A stretch of 64,000 nucleotides of DNA, taken from Burkholderiales bacterium. GTDB taxonomy: Bacteria > Pseudomonadota > Gammaproteobacteria > Burkholderiales > Burkholderiaceae_C. The position numbers were made by a program, and so were the translations under genes. Of the stretch, positions 8,851-17,284 are shown piece after piece. The notes below the pieces were generated by a model. That model saw only the letters and a list, made by a program, of their open reading frames with translations, made no database searches and was not told the DNA's origin. The stretch lies in contig JAFKGE010000015.1 of NCBI GenBank assembly GCA_017307865.1, forward strand, positions 124,001 to 188,000, given 5' to 3'. Position 1 is the stretch's first letter. Every line of letters begins with the position of its first letter.

Positions 8851-9546
8851 ATGATCGACGTTCATTCCTGGCCCACGCCCAACGGCCACAAGGTGCACAT
8901 CATGCTGGAGGAATGCGGCCTGCCTTACCGCGTGCACCCGGTAGACATCGGCGCGGGCGACCAGTTCAAGCCGGCGTTCTTGGCCATCAGCCCCAACAAC
9001 AAGATTCCGGCCATCGTCGACTCCGACGGCCCCGATGGACAGCCCATTTCGGTATTCGAGTCGGGCGCCATCCTGCTGTACCTGGCCGGCAAGACGGGCC
9101 AATTCTTGCCGCCCGACACGCGCGGCAAATTCGAGGTGCTGCAGTGGCTGATGTTCCAGATGGGCGGCGTCGGCCCCATGCTGGGCCAGGCGCATCACTT
9201 TCGCATCTACGCGCCCGAGCCCATCGAGTACGCCGTCCACCGCTACACCAACGAGGCGCGGCGCCTGTACGGCGTGATGGACCGGCAGATCGAGCGCACC
9301 GGCGCCTACATCGCCGGCGCCGACTACAGCATCGCCGACATCGCCATCTTTCCGTGGCTGCGCTCGTGGCAAAACCAGGGCATAGCCTGGGCCGACTACC
9401 CGGCGCTCAAGGCCTGGTTCGACCGCATCGCGGCACGCCCCGCCGTGCAGCGCGGCGTGCAGGTGCTGGCCGATCGCCGCAAGGCAACCCGCAGCGCCGC
9501 CGAAATGGAAGTGCTGTTCGGCGCCACCCAATACCAGCGGCACTGA
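8851..9546 (+). CDS. Glutathione S-transferase, YfcG/YghU-like
   Basis: This 231-residue protein starts IDVHSWPTPNGHKV, a thioredoxin-fold beginning that uses Thr/Asn near the glutathione thiol, as in the disulfide-reductase Nu-class enzymes YfcG and YghU. SPNNKIPAIVD supplies the cis-proline and FESGAILLYLA the glutathione-binding ES pair. The C-terminal all-helical domain includes ADYSIADIAIFPW. It is probably a cytosolic glutathione-dependent disulfide reductase or transferase. It stands alone, with the tRNA-Pro gene 29 bases downstream. Confidence 0.9.
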   Translation: MIDVHSWPTPNGHKVHIMLEECGLPYRVHPVDIGAGDQFKPAFLAISPNNKIPAIVDSDGPDGQPISVFESGAILLYLAGKTGQFLPPDTRGKFEVLQWLMFQMGGVGPMLGQAHHFRIYAPEPIEYAVHRYTNEARRLYGVMDRQIERTGAYIAGADYSIADIAIFPWLRSWQNQGIAWADYPALKAWFDRIAARPAVQRGVQVLADRRKATRSAAEMEVLFGATQYQRH

Positions 9547-9575
9547 GCCGCCGCACGGTAGAATGCGCCCCTTGT

Positions 9576-9652
<77 letters not shown>

Positions 9653-9660
9653 TCGAACAC

Positions 9661-9688
9661 ACAGGCCCGCATCCGTCGGGCCTGTTTT
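9661..9688 (+). terminator. Rho-independent terminator after tRNA-Pro
   Basis: The stem CAGGCCCG/CGGGCCTG with a seven-base loop is followed by TTTT, nine bases after the tRNA. Confidence 0.8.
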
Positions 9689-9693
9689 CGTTG

Positions 9694-9931
9694 AACCTGG
9701 AAACCGCAGTTGGATGCGCTTGCCAGTGCCGCTATCGGCGGGCCAGGCAAGACGCGAGGACGCGGCAGGCTCAGGCCTGCAAGGACGAGCAACGCCGCAT
9801 GGCACACCGAGAGTGGTGCTGGCGAGTGCATAGCGCGGCCCCGCAACCGATGCGTGCGATCGAAGCAGCCAAGTTCGCTGTCCGTTCCGGTTTATCGGAG
9901 AATGAAAGCGATCAACTGCGGTTTCCAGGTT
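9694..9931. repeat. Segment bounded by perfect 19-bp inverted repeats
   Basis: AACCTGGAAACCGCAGTTG at 9694-9712 recurs inverted at 9913-9931. The 200 bases between hold no convincing gene. The right arm ends four bases before tRNA-Arg, so the segment must also carry or adjoin that tRNA's promoter. It could be a MITE-like element or a decayed duplication. Confidence 0.6.
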
Positions 9932-9934
9932 TTT

Positions 9935-10011
9935 CTGCCCGTAGCTCAACTGGATAGAGCAGCTGCCTTCTAAGCAGCAGGTCGGGGGTTCGAGTCCCTC
10001 CGGGCAGGCCA
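9935..10011 (+). tRNA. tRNA-Arg (anticodon TCT)
   Basis: This 77-base tRNA has acceptor CTGCCCG pairing with CGGGCAG, anticodon stem GCTGC/GCAGC around loop CTTCTAA (TCT), T loop TTCGAGT, and an encoded CCA. Confidence 0.96.
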
Positions 10012-10133
10012 CGTCGGCTAAAATGCGCGGTTCTCCCAACCCATCCCTTCGGAGAATTCGCGCGCCCAAGATCTGCGGATGCCAAGCGCTTTTTCCTGCC
10101 CCTTCATAGGGGGAGTCTCTAGGTCGGAACTCG

Positions 10134-11270
10134 ATGTCTGATTTAAGTCTTCAACACCAGCAGGCGGCAACTCAACTTCCCGTCCATTCCTATTTCGATC
10201 CGGCGCTGTTCGCGCGTGAAAAGAAGCTGCTCTTCGATGGCGGCCCCCGCTACGTCGGGCATGCGCTGGCGGTGCCCCACCCGGGCGACTACAGCACCCT
10301 CAGGCAAGAGCAGGACGGCCGCGCGCTGGTTCGCAACGCGCAGGGCCAGGTCGAGCTGATCTCCAACTGCTGCCGCCACCGACAGGCCATCATGCTGGGT
10401 GGGCGCGGCAACCTGCAGGGCCAGGGCAAGGGCCACGCGGGTGGCAACATCGTGTGCCCCATCCACCGCTGGACGTATGCGCCCGGCGGCGAGCTGCTGG
10501 GCGCGCCGCACTTCGCGCACGATCCGGGCCTCGACCTGAACAACTACGCGCTGCGCGAGTGGAACGGCCTCTTGTTCGAGGACAACGGCCGCGACATCGG
10601 CGCCGACCTGGCCGGCATGAAGGTGGCCGCCGAGCTCTCGTTCGACGGCTACGCGCTGGACCACGTCGAGCTGCACGAGTGCAACTACAACTGGAAGACC
10701 TTCATCGAGGTCTATCTGGAGGACTACCACGTCGGGCCCTTTCACCCCGGCCTGGGCAACTTCGTGTCCTGCGAAGACCTGAGCTGGCAGTTCGGCCGCG
10801 ACTACTCGGTGCAGACCGTGGGCGTGGCACCCAGCTTCGGCCGGCCGGGCAGCGACGCCTACAAGCTGTGGCACGAGGTGCTGCTGCGCTACCAGGGCGG
10901 CGCGCTGCCCACGCGCGGCGCCATCTGGCTGACGTATTACCCGCACATCATGGTCGAGTGGTATCCGCACGTGCTGACGGTGTCGACGCTGCACCCGATC
11001 GGCCCCGAGAAGACGCTCAACATGGTCGAGTTCTTCTACCCCGAGGAGATCGCCTGCTTCGAGCGCGAGTTCGTCGAGGCGCAGCGCGCCGCCTACATGG
11101 AAACCGCGGTCGAGGACGACGAGATCGGCGAGCGCATGGATGCCGGCCGCAAGGCCCTGATGCGGCGCGGCGACAACGAGGTGGGCCCCTACCAAAGCCC
11201 GATGGAAGACGGCATGCAGCACTTTCATGAGTGGTACCGGCGTGCCATGGGCCTCGTCACCACCACCTGA
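10134..11270 (+). CDS. Rieske non-haem iron oxygenase, alpha-subunit-like
   Basis: This 378-residue protein has an N-terminal Rieske [2Fe-2S] domain with ligands C80-R-H82 and C108-P-I-H111. The spacing between the pairs is longer than usual because of a Gly-rich insert (GGRGNLQGQGKGHAGG). The catalytic domain shows DYHVGPFH (D197, H199, H204), the mononuclear iron ligands and bridging aspartate. Such enzymes hydroxylate or demethylate aromatic or quaternary amine substrates and need a separate reductase. No reductase or beta subunit is nearby, so the partner must be elsewhere. It follows tRNA-Arg by 122 bases. The substrate is unknown. Confidence 0.85.
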   Translation: MSDLSLQHQQAATQLPVHSYFDPALFAREKKLLFDGGPRYVGHALAVPHPGDYSTLRQEQDGRALVRNAQGQVELISNCCRHRQAIMLGGRGNLQGQGKGHAGGNIVCPIHRWTYAPGGELLGAPHFAHDPGLDLNNYALREWNGLLFEDNGRDIGADLAGMKVAAELSFDGYALDHVELHECNYNWKTFIEVYLEDYHVGPFHPGLGNFVSCEDLSWQFGRDYSVQTVGVAPSFGRPGSDAYKLWHEVLLRYQGGALPTRGAIWLTYYPHIMVEWYPHVLTVSTLHPIGPEKTLNMVEFFYPEEIACFEREFVEAQRAAYMETAVEDDEIGERMDAGRKALMRRGDNEVGPYQSPMEDGMQHFHEWYRRAMGLVTTT

Positions 11271-11283
11271 CGAATTCAGAAAC

Positions 11284-11461
11284 AACATCAAACCGCGCCT
11301 GCCCCGCATTGCATGAGCGCCCAAGAGCCCCGCGGCCGCGGAGCAGGCCATGCCAGCAATCGCCGTGGCCGGGGTCTCCCCGGCCACGGGCGATGCCCCC
11401 TTGAGAGGGGATGCCGAAACATCGCGCAGCGAGTGGAGCAACGGGGGTAGTCCGTCTCATC
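11284..11461. repeat. Intergenic palindromic repeat region
   Basis: A perfect 12-bp stem (CCGTGGCCGGGG, 11363-11374, with its complement at 11378-11389, 3-base loop) is followed by CCCCC-TTGAG-AGGGG. The stretch around 11395-11450 resembles the CCCCCTTG-rich repeat seen again at 36455. No U-run follows, so it looks more like a repeat than a terminator, though a hairpin could still affect readthrough. Confidence 0.5.
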
Positions 11462-12349
11462 ATGCAAGCCGCCTGGATGGTCGCCGCCTCGCTGTTCTTC
11501 GCCGGCATGGGCGCGTGCATCAAGTTCGCCTCCGACACCTACACGCCGCTGGAGGTGGTGTTCTATCGCGGCCTCATCAGCGTGCTCGTCGTCGGCGTGC
11601 TGGCGCGCTCGCGCGGCGTCAGCCTGCGCACCCACGTGCCCATGATGCACGTGTGGCGCAACGTGGTGGGCGTGGCCTCGCTGCTGGCCTGGTTCTACGC
11701 CATCGCGCACCTGCCGCTGTCCACCGCCATCACGCTCAACTACATGAGCGGCATCTGGATCGCCGCCTTCGTCATCGGCGGCACGCTGGCGCTGGGCAAG
11801 CTGGCCGACGTGCGCCGCCAGGGCCCGTTGATCGGGACGGTGATGCTGGGCTTTGGCGGCGTGGTGCTGCTGCTGCGCCCCACGCTGGACCAGAACCAGC
11901 TGTTCGCCGGCCTGGTCGGCCTGCTGGGCAGCCTGATGGCGGCGCTGGCCTACATGCAGGTGGCCGCGCTGGGCCGCGTGGGCGAACCCGAGACGCGCAC
12001 GGTGTTTTATTTCTCGCTGGCCGCGCTGGTGGCCGGCGCCGGCGGCATGCTGGTCTTCGGCGCGCACAGCCTGGCCACGCCGCAGGCGCTGTGGCTGCTG
12101 CCCATGGGCCTGCTGGGCGCCCTGGGCCAGTTGTGCATGACGCGCGCCTACACCCACGGCTCGACCATCGTGGTGGCCAACCTGCAATACTCGGGCATCG
12201 TGTTCGGCGCGCTGCTGGGCATGACGCTGTTCGGCGACCACATCCCGCCGCTGGGCTGGCTGGGCATGGCGCTGATCATCGCCTGCGGCATGGCCGCCAC
12301 CGTGCTGCGCGCCCGCGCCCTGCCCCAACTGCCCGCCGAGGAGTTCTGA
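11462..12349 (+). CDS. EamA/DMT-family transporter
   Basis: This 295-residue inner-membrane protein has ten hydrophobic helices in two EamA repeats (about residues 1-135 and 145-290), as in RhaT/RarD-type metabolite exporters. The start at 11462 (MQAAWMVAASLFFAGMG) begins directly with helix 1 and has GGGGG about 12 bases upstream; a longer frame from 11411 would add a polar leader made of repeat DNA. Its stop overlaps the next start (TGATG), so it is translationally coupled to the sulfurtransferase. The substrate is unknown. Confidence 0.85.
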   Translation: MQAAWMVAASLFFAGMGACIKFASDTYTPLEVVFYRGLISVLVVGVLARSRGVSLRTHVPMMHVWRNVVGVASLLAWFYAIAHLPLSTAITLNYMSGIWIAAFVIGGTLALGKLADVRRQGPLIGTVMLGFGGVVLLLRPTLDQNQLFAGLVGLLGSLMAALAYMQVAALGRVGEPETRTVFYFSLAALVAGAGGMLVFGAHSLATPQALWLLPMGLLGALGQLCMTRAYTHGSTIVVANLQYSGIVFGALLGMTLFGDHIPPLGWLGMALIIACGMAATVLRARALPQLPAEEF

Positions 12350-13206
12350 TGTTCACCCACCTGATTTCGGTCGATCAACTCCAGGCCTTGCAGGCCAGCG
12401 GCGCGCCGCTGATGGTGTTCGACTGCAGCTTCGACCTGGCCGACCCGGCCAAGGCCGACGCGATGTTTGCCCAGCAGCACATCGCCGGCAGCGTGCAGGC
12501 CCATCTGGACCGCGACCTGAGCGCGCACGCGCCGCAAGACGCCGCCAACGGCGGCCGTCACCCGCTACCCAAACGAGAGCTGTTCGCGCAGACCCTGCGC
12601 CGACTGGGCTTTGAAAACATCATGCAGGCCGTGGTGGTCGACCGCAACGGCGCCAACTACTGCGGGCGCCTGTGGTGGATGCTGAAATGGGCCGGCCACG
12701 AGGCCGTGGCCGTGCTCGACGGCGGCCTGCAAGCCTGGCTGGCCGCCGGCGGCGCCACCGCCAGCGGGCCGGCGCCGGCGCGCGCGCCGGGCCACTTCGA
12801 GCTCAAGCCCGAGTTGCGCCACTGGGTCGGCACGCAAGAGGTCGCCCAGCACCTGGGCCAGCCCACGCAAACGCTGATCGACGCGCGCGGCGCGCCACGC
12901 TACCGCGGTGAGGTCGAGCCGCTGGACCCGATTGCCGGCCACATCCCCGGCGCGCTCAACCGCCCCTTCGGCGACAACCTGGGGCCCGACGGGCGCTTCA
13001 AGTCGCCCGCGCAGCTCAAGACCGAGTTCGACGCCCTGCTGGCCGGGCGCGACGCCGCCGGCGTGGTGCACCACTGCGGCAGCGGCGTCAGCACCGTGCC
13101 CAACATCATCGCGATGGAGCTGGCCGGCTACCCGCCGGTGGCGCTGTACGCCGGCAGCTGGAGCGAATGGAGCCGCACGCCGGGCTTGCCGGTGGCCAAG
13201 GGCTGA
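12349..13206 (+). CDS. sseA: 3-mercaptopyruvate/thiosulfate sulfurtransferase (tandem rhodanese)
   Basis: This 285-residue protein has two rhodanese domains. The N-terminal one is inactive (DRNGANYCGRLWWMLKWAGH...LDGGLQAW). The C-terminal one carries the persulfide cysteine C243 in HHCGSGVSTVPN. Mercaptopyruvate transferases have CG(S/T)G(V/I)TA at this loop, so the CGSGVS loop supports that specificity. The enzyme moves sulfur from 3-mercaptopyruvate or thiosulfate to thiols or cyanide in the cytosol. It overlaps the upstream EamA gene by one base, suggesting a two-gene operon. Confidence 0.85.
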   Translation: MFTHLISVDQLQALQASGAPLMVFDCSFDLADPAKADAMFAQQHIAGSVQAHLDRDLSAHAPQDAANGGRHPLPKRELFAQTLRRLGFENIMQAVVVDRNGANYCGRLWWMLKWAGHEAVAVLDGGLQAWLAAGGATASGPAPARAPGHFELKPELRHWVGTQEVAQHLGQPTQTLIDARGAPRYRGEVEPLDPIAGHIPGALNRPFGDNLGPDGRFKSPAQLKTEFDALLAGRDAAGVVHHCGSGVSTVPNIIAMELAGYPPVALYAGSWSEWSRTPGLPVAKG

Positions 13207-13223
13207 AACCGGGTCGGACGAGC

Positions 13224-14276
13224 ATGACGCTGGACGACTTCCTCGCCCGCATTCCCAAGGTGGAGTTGCACTGCCACCTGTTGGGCACCGTGCGCCGCGG
13301 CACCTTCACCGACCTGGTGCGGCGCGCCCAGGCGCCCATCAGCGACGAAGACATCGCCGCCTTCTACACCCGCGGCGAAAAGCCCGTGGGCGTGCTGCGC
13401 GTGCTGAGGGCGCTGGATGCCTGGCTGCTGCGCACGCCCGACGACTTTCACCGCCTGACCTACGAATACCTGCAGGACGCCGCAGCGCACCAAGTGCGCC
13501 ACGCCGAGTTCTTCTGGAACCCCACCGGCACCGCGCAACTAGGCGGCCTGTCCTATGCCCAGGCGCTGGCCGGCATTCGCCGTGCCATCGCGGACGCGCG
13601 AGCCGACTTCGGCATCAGCGGCCGCCTTATCGCCGCCATCGACCGCGAGGCCGCGCCCGAGGCCGCGCTGGAAATGGTGCAATGGGTGATCGCCCAGCCT
13701 TGCGAGGAGGTGGTGGGCATCGGCATCGACTACCGCGAAAACGACCGCCCGCCCGAGCTGTTTGCCGCCGCCTACCGCACCGCGCGCCAGGCCGGCCTGA
13801 AAACCACCGCGCACGCTGGCGAATTCGGCATGCCCTGGACCAACGTGCGCACCGCGGTGGAGCTGCTCAAGGTCGATCGCATCGACCACGGCTACACGGT
13901 GGTGGATGCGCCCGACTTCGCGCGCCAGTGCGCCGACGCCGGCATCGTCTTCACCGTGGTGCCCACCAACTCCTACTACCTGCGCACGCTGGCGCCCGAG
14001 CGCTGGGCGCTCGACCACCCCATCCGCCGCATGCCCGCCTTGGGCCTGCGCGTGCACCCCAACACCGACGACCCGACACTGCACCACGTCACACCCACCG
14101 GCGCCTGGCGCATGATGACGCGCGATTTCGGTTTCGGGCTGGATGACTTGCGCGCCTTTACCGACAACGGCCTGCGGGCGGCCTGGATCGACGCGGACAC
14201 GCGCCGCGCTTGGCAGCGCGAGCACTTGGCCGAGTTCGATGCACTGCGCGCCCACCTCGATGCAGCCAGTCCCTGA
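13224..14276 (+). CDS. Adenosine deaminase-family protein
   Basis: This 350-residue metal-dependent TIM-barrel hydrolase has HCH (H16, H18) as the first zinc ligands, then TAHAGE near residue 195 with the catalytic Glu, DHG near 222, and NTDDPT near 280 with the Asp ligands. The usual HxHLxGS(L) around the first motif is here HCHLLGTVRR, and the SDDP motif is TDDP, so it is divergent. It may act on a purine other than adenosine. The start at 13224 is chosen by homology, 17 bases after the sulfurtransferase stop; an in-frame ATG at 13167 would overlap that gene. Likely cotranscribed with the two upstream genes. Confidence 0.82.
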   Translation: MTLDDFLARIPKVELHCHLLGTVRRGTFTDLVRRAQAPISDEDIAAFYTRGEKPVGVLRVLRALDAWLLRTPDDFHRLTYEYLQDAAAHQVRHAEFFWNPTGTAQLGGLSYAQALAGIRRAIADARADFGISGRLIAAIDREAAPEAALEMVQWVIAQPCEEVVGIGIDYRENDRPPELFAAAYRTARQAGLKTTAHAGEFGMPWTNVRTAVELLKVDRIDHGYTVVDAPDFARQCADAGIVFTVVPTNSYYLRTLAPERWALDHPIRRMPALGLRVHPNTDDPTLHHVTPTGAWRMMTRDFGFGLDDLRAFTDNGLRAAWIDADTRRAWQREHLAEFDALRAHLDAASP

Positions 14277-14313
14277 TTCAAGACCCACGGCCCACCCGGC
14301 CATTCGAGCCATC

Positions 14314-15285
14314 ATGAACAAACGCCTCTTCCTCGCCAGTGCCGTGCTGCTGGCCGCCCCCACCGTCTTCGCACAGGCGGCCTGGCCGACGGCCAAGCCC
14401 ATCAGCATCATCGTGCCCTTTGGCGCCGGCGGCAGCGTGGATGCCACGGCGCGCCTGCTGGCCGACAAGCTGGGCGAGCGCCTGAAGCAGTCCGTGGTGG
14501 TGGACAACGTCTCCGGCGCTGGCGGCGTCATCGGCCTGACCAAGGCCGCGCAGGCCGCGCCCGACGGCTACACGCTGGTGATGGGCGCCGACAGCCCGGT
14601 GGCCATCGCCCCCTACGCCAACCCCAAAGCCGTGCGCTACGACGTGGCGCGCGATCTGGCGCCCATCGGCCTGGTCAACACCGCGCCCATGGTGCTGGTG
14701 GCGCGCAAGGACCTTCCGGCGGGCAACCTCGCCGAATTGGTGCAACTGGCCAAAAAGGAACCTGGCAAGCTCAGTTACGCCACTTCGGGTGTGGGCACCG
14801 TGCTGCATCTGGCGATGGAGTTGATCAAGCAGCAGGGCCAGTTCTTTGCCACCCACGTGCCCTACCGCGGCGGCGCGCAGATTGCCACCGACGTGATCGG
14901 CGGCCAGGTGGACCTGGCCATGCTGGTCAGCGTGTCGGCCGCACCCTTCGTGCAGAGCGGCAAGCTCAAGGCCATCGCCGTGACCGGCGCCAAGCGCCTG
15001 GACATCCTGCCGAATGTGCCCACCGTGGCCGAAACACCCGGCTTCAAGGGTTATGACGTGGTCGCCTGGACGGGCCTGTTCGCCCCCGCCAAAACCCCGA
15101 CGCCGGTGATCGAGCAGCTCAACCACGAACTGAACGCCGTGCTGTCTCTGCCCGAGGTACGCGCCACCTTGCAAAAGCAGGGCGCCGTTGCCGGCAGCGG
15201 CAGCGCGCAGGACTTTGGGCGCTTCGGGAAAGCCGAGCAGCAGCGCTATGAAAAGGCGGTGAAGACCGCCGGCATCAAGGAATAG
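14314..15285 (+). CDS. Tripartite tricarboxylate transporter receptor (Bug/TctC family)
   Basis: This 323-residue periplasmic solute-binding protein has a Sec signal peptide (MNKRLFLASAVLLAAPTVFAQA). The mature part begins WPTAKPISIIVPFGAGGSVDATAR, the standard Bug start. VPYRGGAQIATDVIGGQVDL and TVAETPGFKGYDV are also family landmarks. No TctA/TctB membrane genes lie nearby, which is normal for the many orphan Bug genes of Burkholderiales. The ligand, usually a small carboxylate, is unknown. Start 14314 is fixed by the signal peptide. Confidence 0.9.
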   Translation: MNKRLFLASAVLLAAPTVFAQAAWPTAKPISIIVPFGAGGSVDATARLLADKLGERLKQSVVVDNVSGAGGVIGLTKAAQAAPDGYTLVMGADSPVAIAPYANPKAVRYDVARDLAPIGLVNTAPMVLVARKDLPAGNLAELVQLAKKEPGKLSYATSGVGTVLHLAMELIKQQGQFFATHVPYRGGAQIATDVIGGQVDLAMLVSVSAAPFVQSGKLKAIAVTGAKRLDILPNVPTVAETPGFKGYDVVAWTGLFAPAKTPTPVIEQLNHELNAVLSLPEVRATLQKQGAVAGSGSAQDFGRFGKAEQQRYEKAVKTAGIKE

Positions 15286-15318
15286 CACAGGCGGCCGCGG
15301 CGGCGACCACGGTCGCCG

Positions 15319-16185
15319 TCAATGCGCATGCTCCGGCCCCGCCAGGCCGACGGCAATCACCAGCCCCATGCCGACCAGCAGCCACAGAATCTGCGCCGCC
15401 GTCTGGCGCGCGTTCAGGCGCTTTTGCAACTGCGGAATCAAGTCGGCCAGCGCCACGTAGATGAAGCTGCTGGCCGCCAGCATCAGCAAATAGGGCAGCA
15501 GCCCGTTCAGGCTTTCGATCAGCGCCCAGCCGGCCAGCCCGCCCAGCGCGGTCACCGCGCCGGCCAGCGACACCTTGACCAGCGCCGTGCGCCACCGGCG
15601 CCGGCTGCCCTGGTGCAGCACGGCCAGATCGCCCATGTGGTGCGGCACCTCGTGCACCAGCACCGCCAGCGTGGCGGCCCAGCCCAGCGCGGGGCTGGCC
15701 AGGAAGGCCGAGGCGATCAGCACGCCGTCGCCGAAGCAGTGCACGGCGTCGCCCGTCAGCACGGCCCAGCCGCCACCGCCTTGCGGCGCGGCGTGGGTGT
15801 GCCCGGCACGGTCGTGGCGATGGGCGTCGGCCTGCGCATGGGCGTGGGCGTGCTCGTGCATCACGTCGGCGTCGACCATGGCCTCGTCCAGCGTCGGCAG
15901 GCTGGGGTGGTGCTCATGACCGTGGTGCCACAGCTCGGCCTTGTCGAGCAAGAAGAAAAACAGCAGGCCGGCCAGCAGCGTGGCCGACAGCACGTGCACC
16001 TCCACCCCGCTCTCGAAGCCCTCGGGCAGCAGCCGGATGAAGGCCGTGGCCAGCAGCGCGCCGGCCGCCAGGCTGAGCATGTGCTGGGTGTAGCGCGCCA
16101 GCACGCCGAAGGACAGGGTGGCGGCGATCCACACGCTGCCCACGCCGGCGATCAGGGTGCCGGTCAGGATTGAAATCAAATTCAT
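15319..16185 (-). CDS. ZIP-family metal transporter
   Basis: This 288-residue inner-membrane protein has eight hydrophobic helices and a His-rich cytoplasmic loop (HEHAHAHAQADAHRHDRAGHTH, about residues 110-140). HCFGDGVLIASAF and LAVLVHEVPHHMGDLAVL are the paired His/Asp/Glu metal-site helices of ZIP transporters, which import Zn2+ or related divalent metals. The start codon at 16185 lies within a dispersed repeat (16172-16220): a C-to-G change in the repeat's ATCAA core gives the ATG. A longer in-frame start at 16221 would read the whole repeat as MNLALARQARAA. It is convergent with the Bug gene. Confidence 0.88.
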   Translation of the reverse strand: MNLISILTGTLIAGVGSVWIAATLSFGVLARYTQHMLSLAAGALLATAFIRLLPEGFESGVEVHVLSATLLAGLLFFFLLDKAELWHHGHEHHPSLPTLDEAMVDADVMHEHAHAHAQADAHRHDRAGHTHAAPQGGGGWAVLTGDAVHCFGDGVLIASAFLASPALGWAATLAVLVHEVPHHMGDLAVLHQGSRRRWRTALVKVSLAGAVTALGGLAGWALIESLNGLLPYLLMLAASSFIYVALADLIPQLQKRLNARQTAAQILWLLVGMGLVIAVGLAGPEHAH

Positions 16186-16220
16186 AGCTGCTCGCGCTTG
16201 TCTGGCAAGGGCCAGATTCA
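16172..16220 (+). repeat. Dispersed Comamonadaceae-type repeat, copy 3 (at ZIP start)
   Basis: It contains ATAGCTGCTCGCGCTTG then GGCAAGGGCCAG, the two-half architecture of the family with a degraded right half. It overlaps the start of the ZIP gene on the other strand. Confidence 0.7.
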
Positions 16221-16227
16221 TAAAACA

Positions 16228-16254
16228 TCAAAAAAGCCGCCTCGCGGGCGGCTT
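16228..16254 (-). terminator. Rho-independent terminator of the dienelactone hydrolase gene
   Basis: On the minus strand the stem GCCGCC/GGCGGC extended by AA/TT is followed by a run of six T. It lies 26 bases after the hydrolase stop. Confidence 0.85.
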
Positions 16255-16279
16255 GCGTCCAACCAGCGTACCCGACTTG

Positions 16280-17191
16280 TCAAGCCACCCCGTGCGCCTT
16301 GAACCAGGCCAGCGCGCGCTTGTAGCCATCCTCGGCCGCGTCCTTGCGGTAGCTGGGACGGTAGTCGGCATGAAAGGCGTGCGGCGCATCGGGGTAGACC
16401 ACGAACTCGCAGGCCTTGGCGGCGGCATTGCCCTTGGCGGCGGCCTCGGCCAAGGCTTTTTTCATCGTATCAATCGTGTCAAGCGGAATGCCGGTGTCGG
16501 CGCCGCCGTACAGGCCCAGCACTGGCGCCTTCAGCTGCGCCGCGCCGTCCAGCGGGTTGGTGGGCGCCAGCGGCGTGGGCTGGCCCACCAGCCGCCCGTA
16601 CCAGGCCACGGCGGCCTTCAGCTTCGGGTTGTGCTCGGCATACAGCCACACCTGGCGCCCGCCCCAGCAAAAGCCGGTCACGCCCAGCTTGTCGGTGTTG
16701 CCGCCGTTGGCCGCCGCCCAGGCCACGGTGGCGTCCAGATCGCCCATCACCTGCGCGTCGGGCACCTTGGCGATCACCTCGCTCATCAGCTTGGACAGCT
16801 CGCCATAGCTTTGCGCGTCGCCCTGGCGCACGAACAGCTCGGGCGCGATGGCCAGATAGCCCGCATGCGCGAAGCGGCGCGCGACGTCGGCGATGTACTC
16901 GTGCACGCCGAAGATCTCCGACAGCACCAGCACCACCGGCAGGCCGGTCTTGCCCGCCGGCTGGGCGCGAAACGCCGGCATCTTGAAGCCGGCCACGTCG
17001 ATCGTCACCTCGCCGGTGGTCAGGCCGTCCGACGAGGTCTTGATGGCCGACTGCGCCAGCGCCGGCAGCGTGGCCGCCGCATAGCCCACGCCCAGCGCCA
17101 GCCCCAGCGCCTGGCGGCGCGAGGGCACGCCGCGCTCGGGCGCCACATCCAGCAGCGCACGGGTATCGGTCAGGTGATCGGTCTTCAGCAT
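16280..17191 (-). CDS. Dienelactone hydrolase-family protein with a twin-arginine-type leader
   Basis: This 303-residue alpha/beta hydrolase carries the dienelactone hydrolase triad C175 (GFCWGG), D232 (GGADTGIP) and H271 (DAPHAFH), plus the regulatory E92 (SEIFG). The N-terminal 50 residues contain SRRQALGLALGVGYAAATLPALAQ, a twin-arginine-like signal, so the enzyme is probably exported, unlike cytosolic ClcD. The family hydrolyses lactones or esters; the natural substrate here is unknown. A terminator follows it and tRNA-Thr is divergent upstream, so it is monocistronic. Confidence 0.85.
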   Translation of the reverse strand: MLKTDHLTDTRALLDVAPERGVPSRRQALGLALGVGYAAATLPALAQSAIKTSSDGLTTGEVTIDVAGFKMPAFRAQPAGKTGLPVVLVLSEIFGVHEYIADVARRFAHAGYLAIAPELFVRQGDAQSYGELSKLMSEVIAKVPDAQVMGDLDATVAWAAANGGNTDKLGVTGFCWGGRQVWLYAEHNPKLKAAVAWYGRLVGQPTPLAPTNPLDGAAQLKAPVLGLYGGADTGIPLDTIDTMKKALAEAAAKGNAAAKACEFVVYPDAPHAFHADYRPSYRKDAAEDGYKRALAWFKAHGVA

Positions 17192-17259
17192 CTTCAGGGG
17201 CCTCCTGGGCGGTTGGTTGAGGGGGTCGATGACGGGCCAATAACGAGCAAGTGGCCAGC

Positions 17260-17265
17260 TATAAT
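17260..17265 (+). promoter_or_regulatory. -10 box of tRNA-Thr promoter
   Basis: TATAAT lies 19 bases before the tRNA 5' end. No clear -35 hexamer is visible at the right distance. Confidence 0.5.
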
Positions 17266-17284
17266 CGTAGACTTTACGAGAAAA

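Noticed and set aside
15302-15318. Terminator between the convergent Bug and ZIP genes
   Set aside because: GGCGACC/GGTCGCC can pair, but the loop is very short and no T-run follows on either strand.
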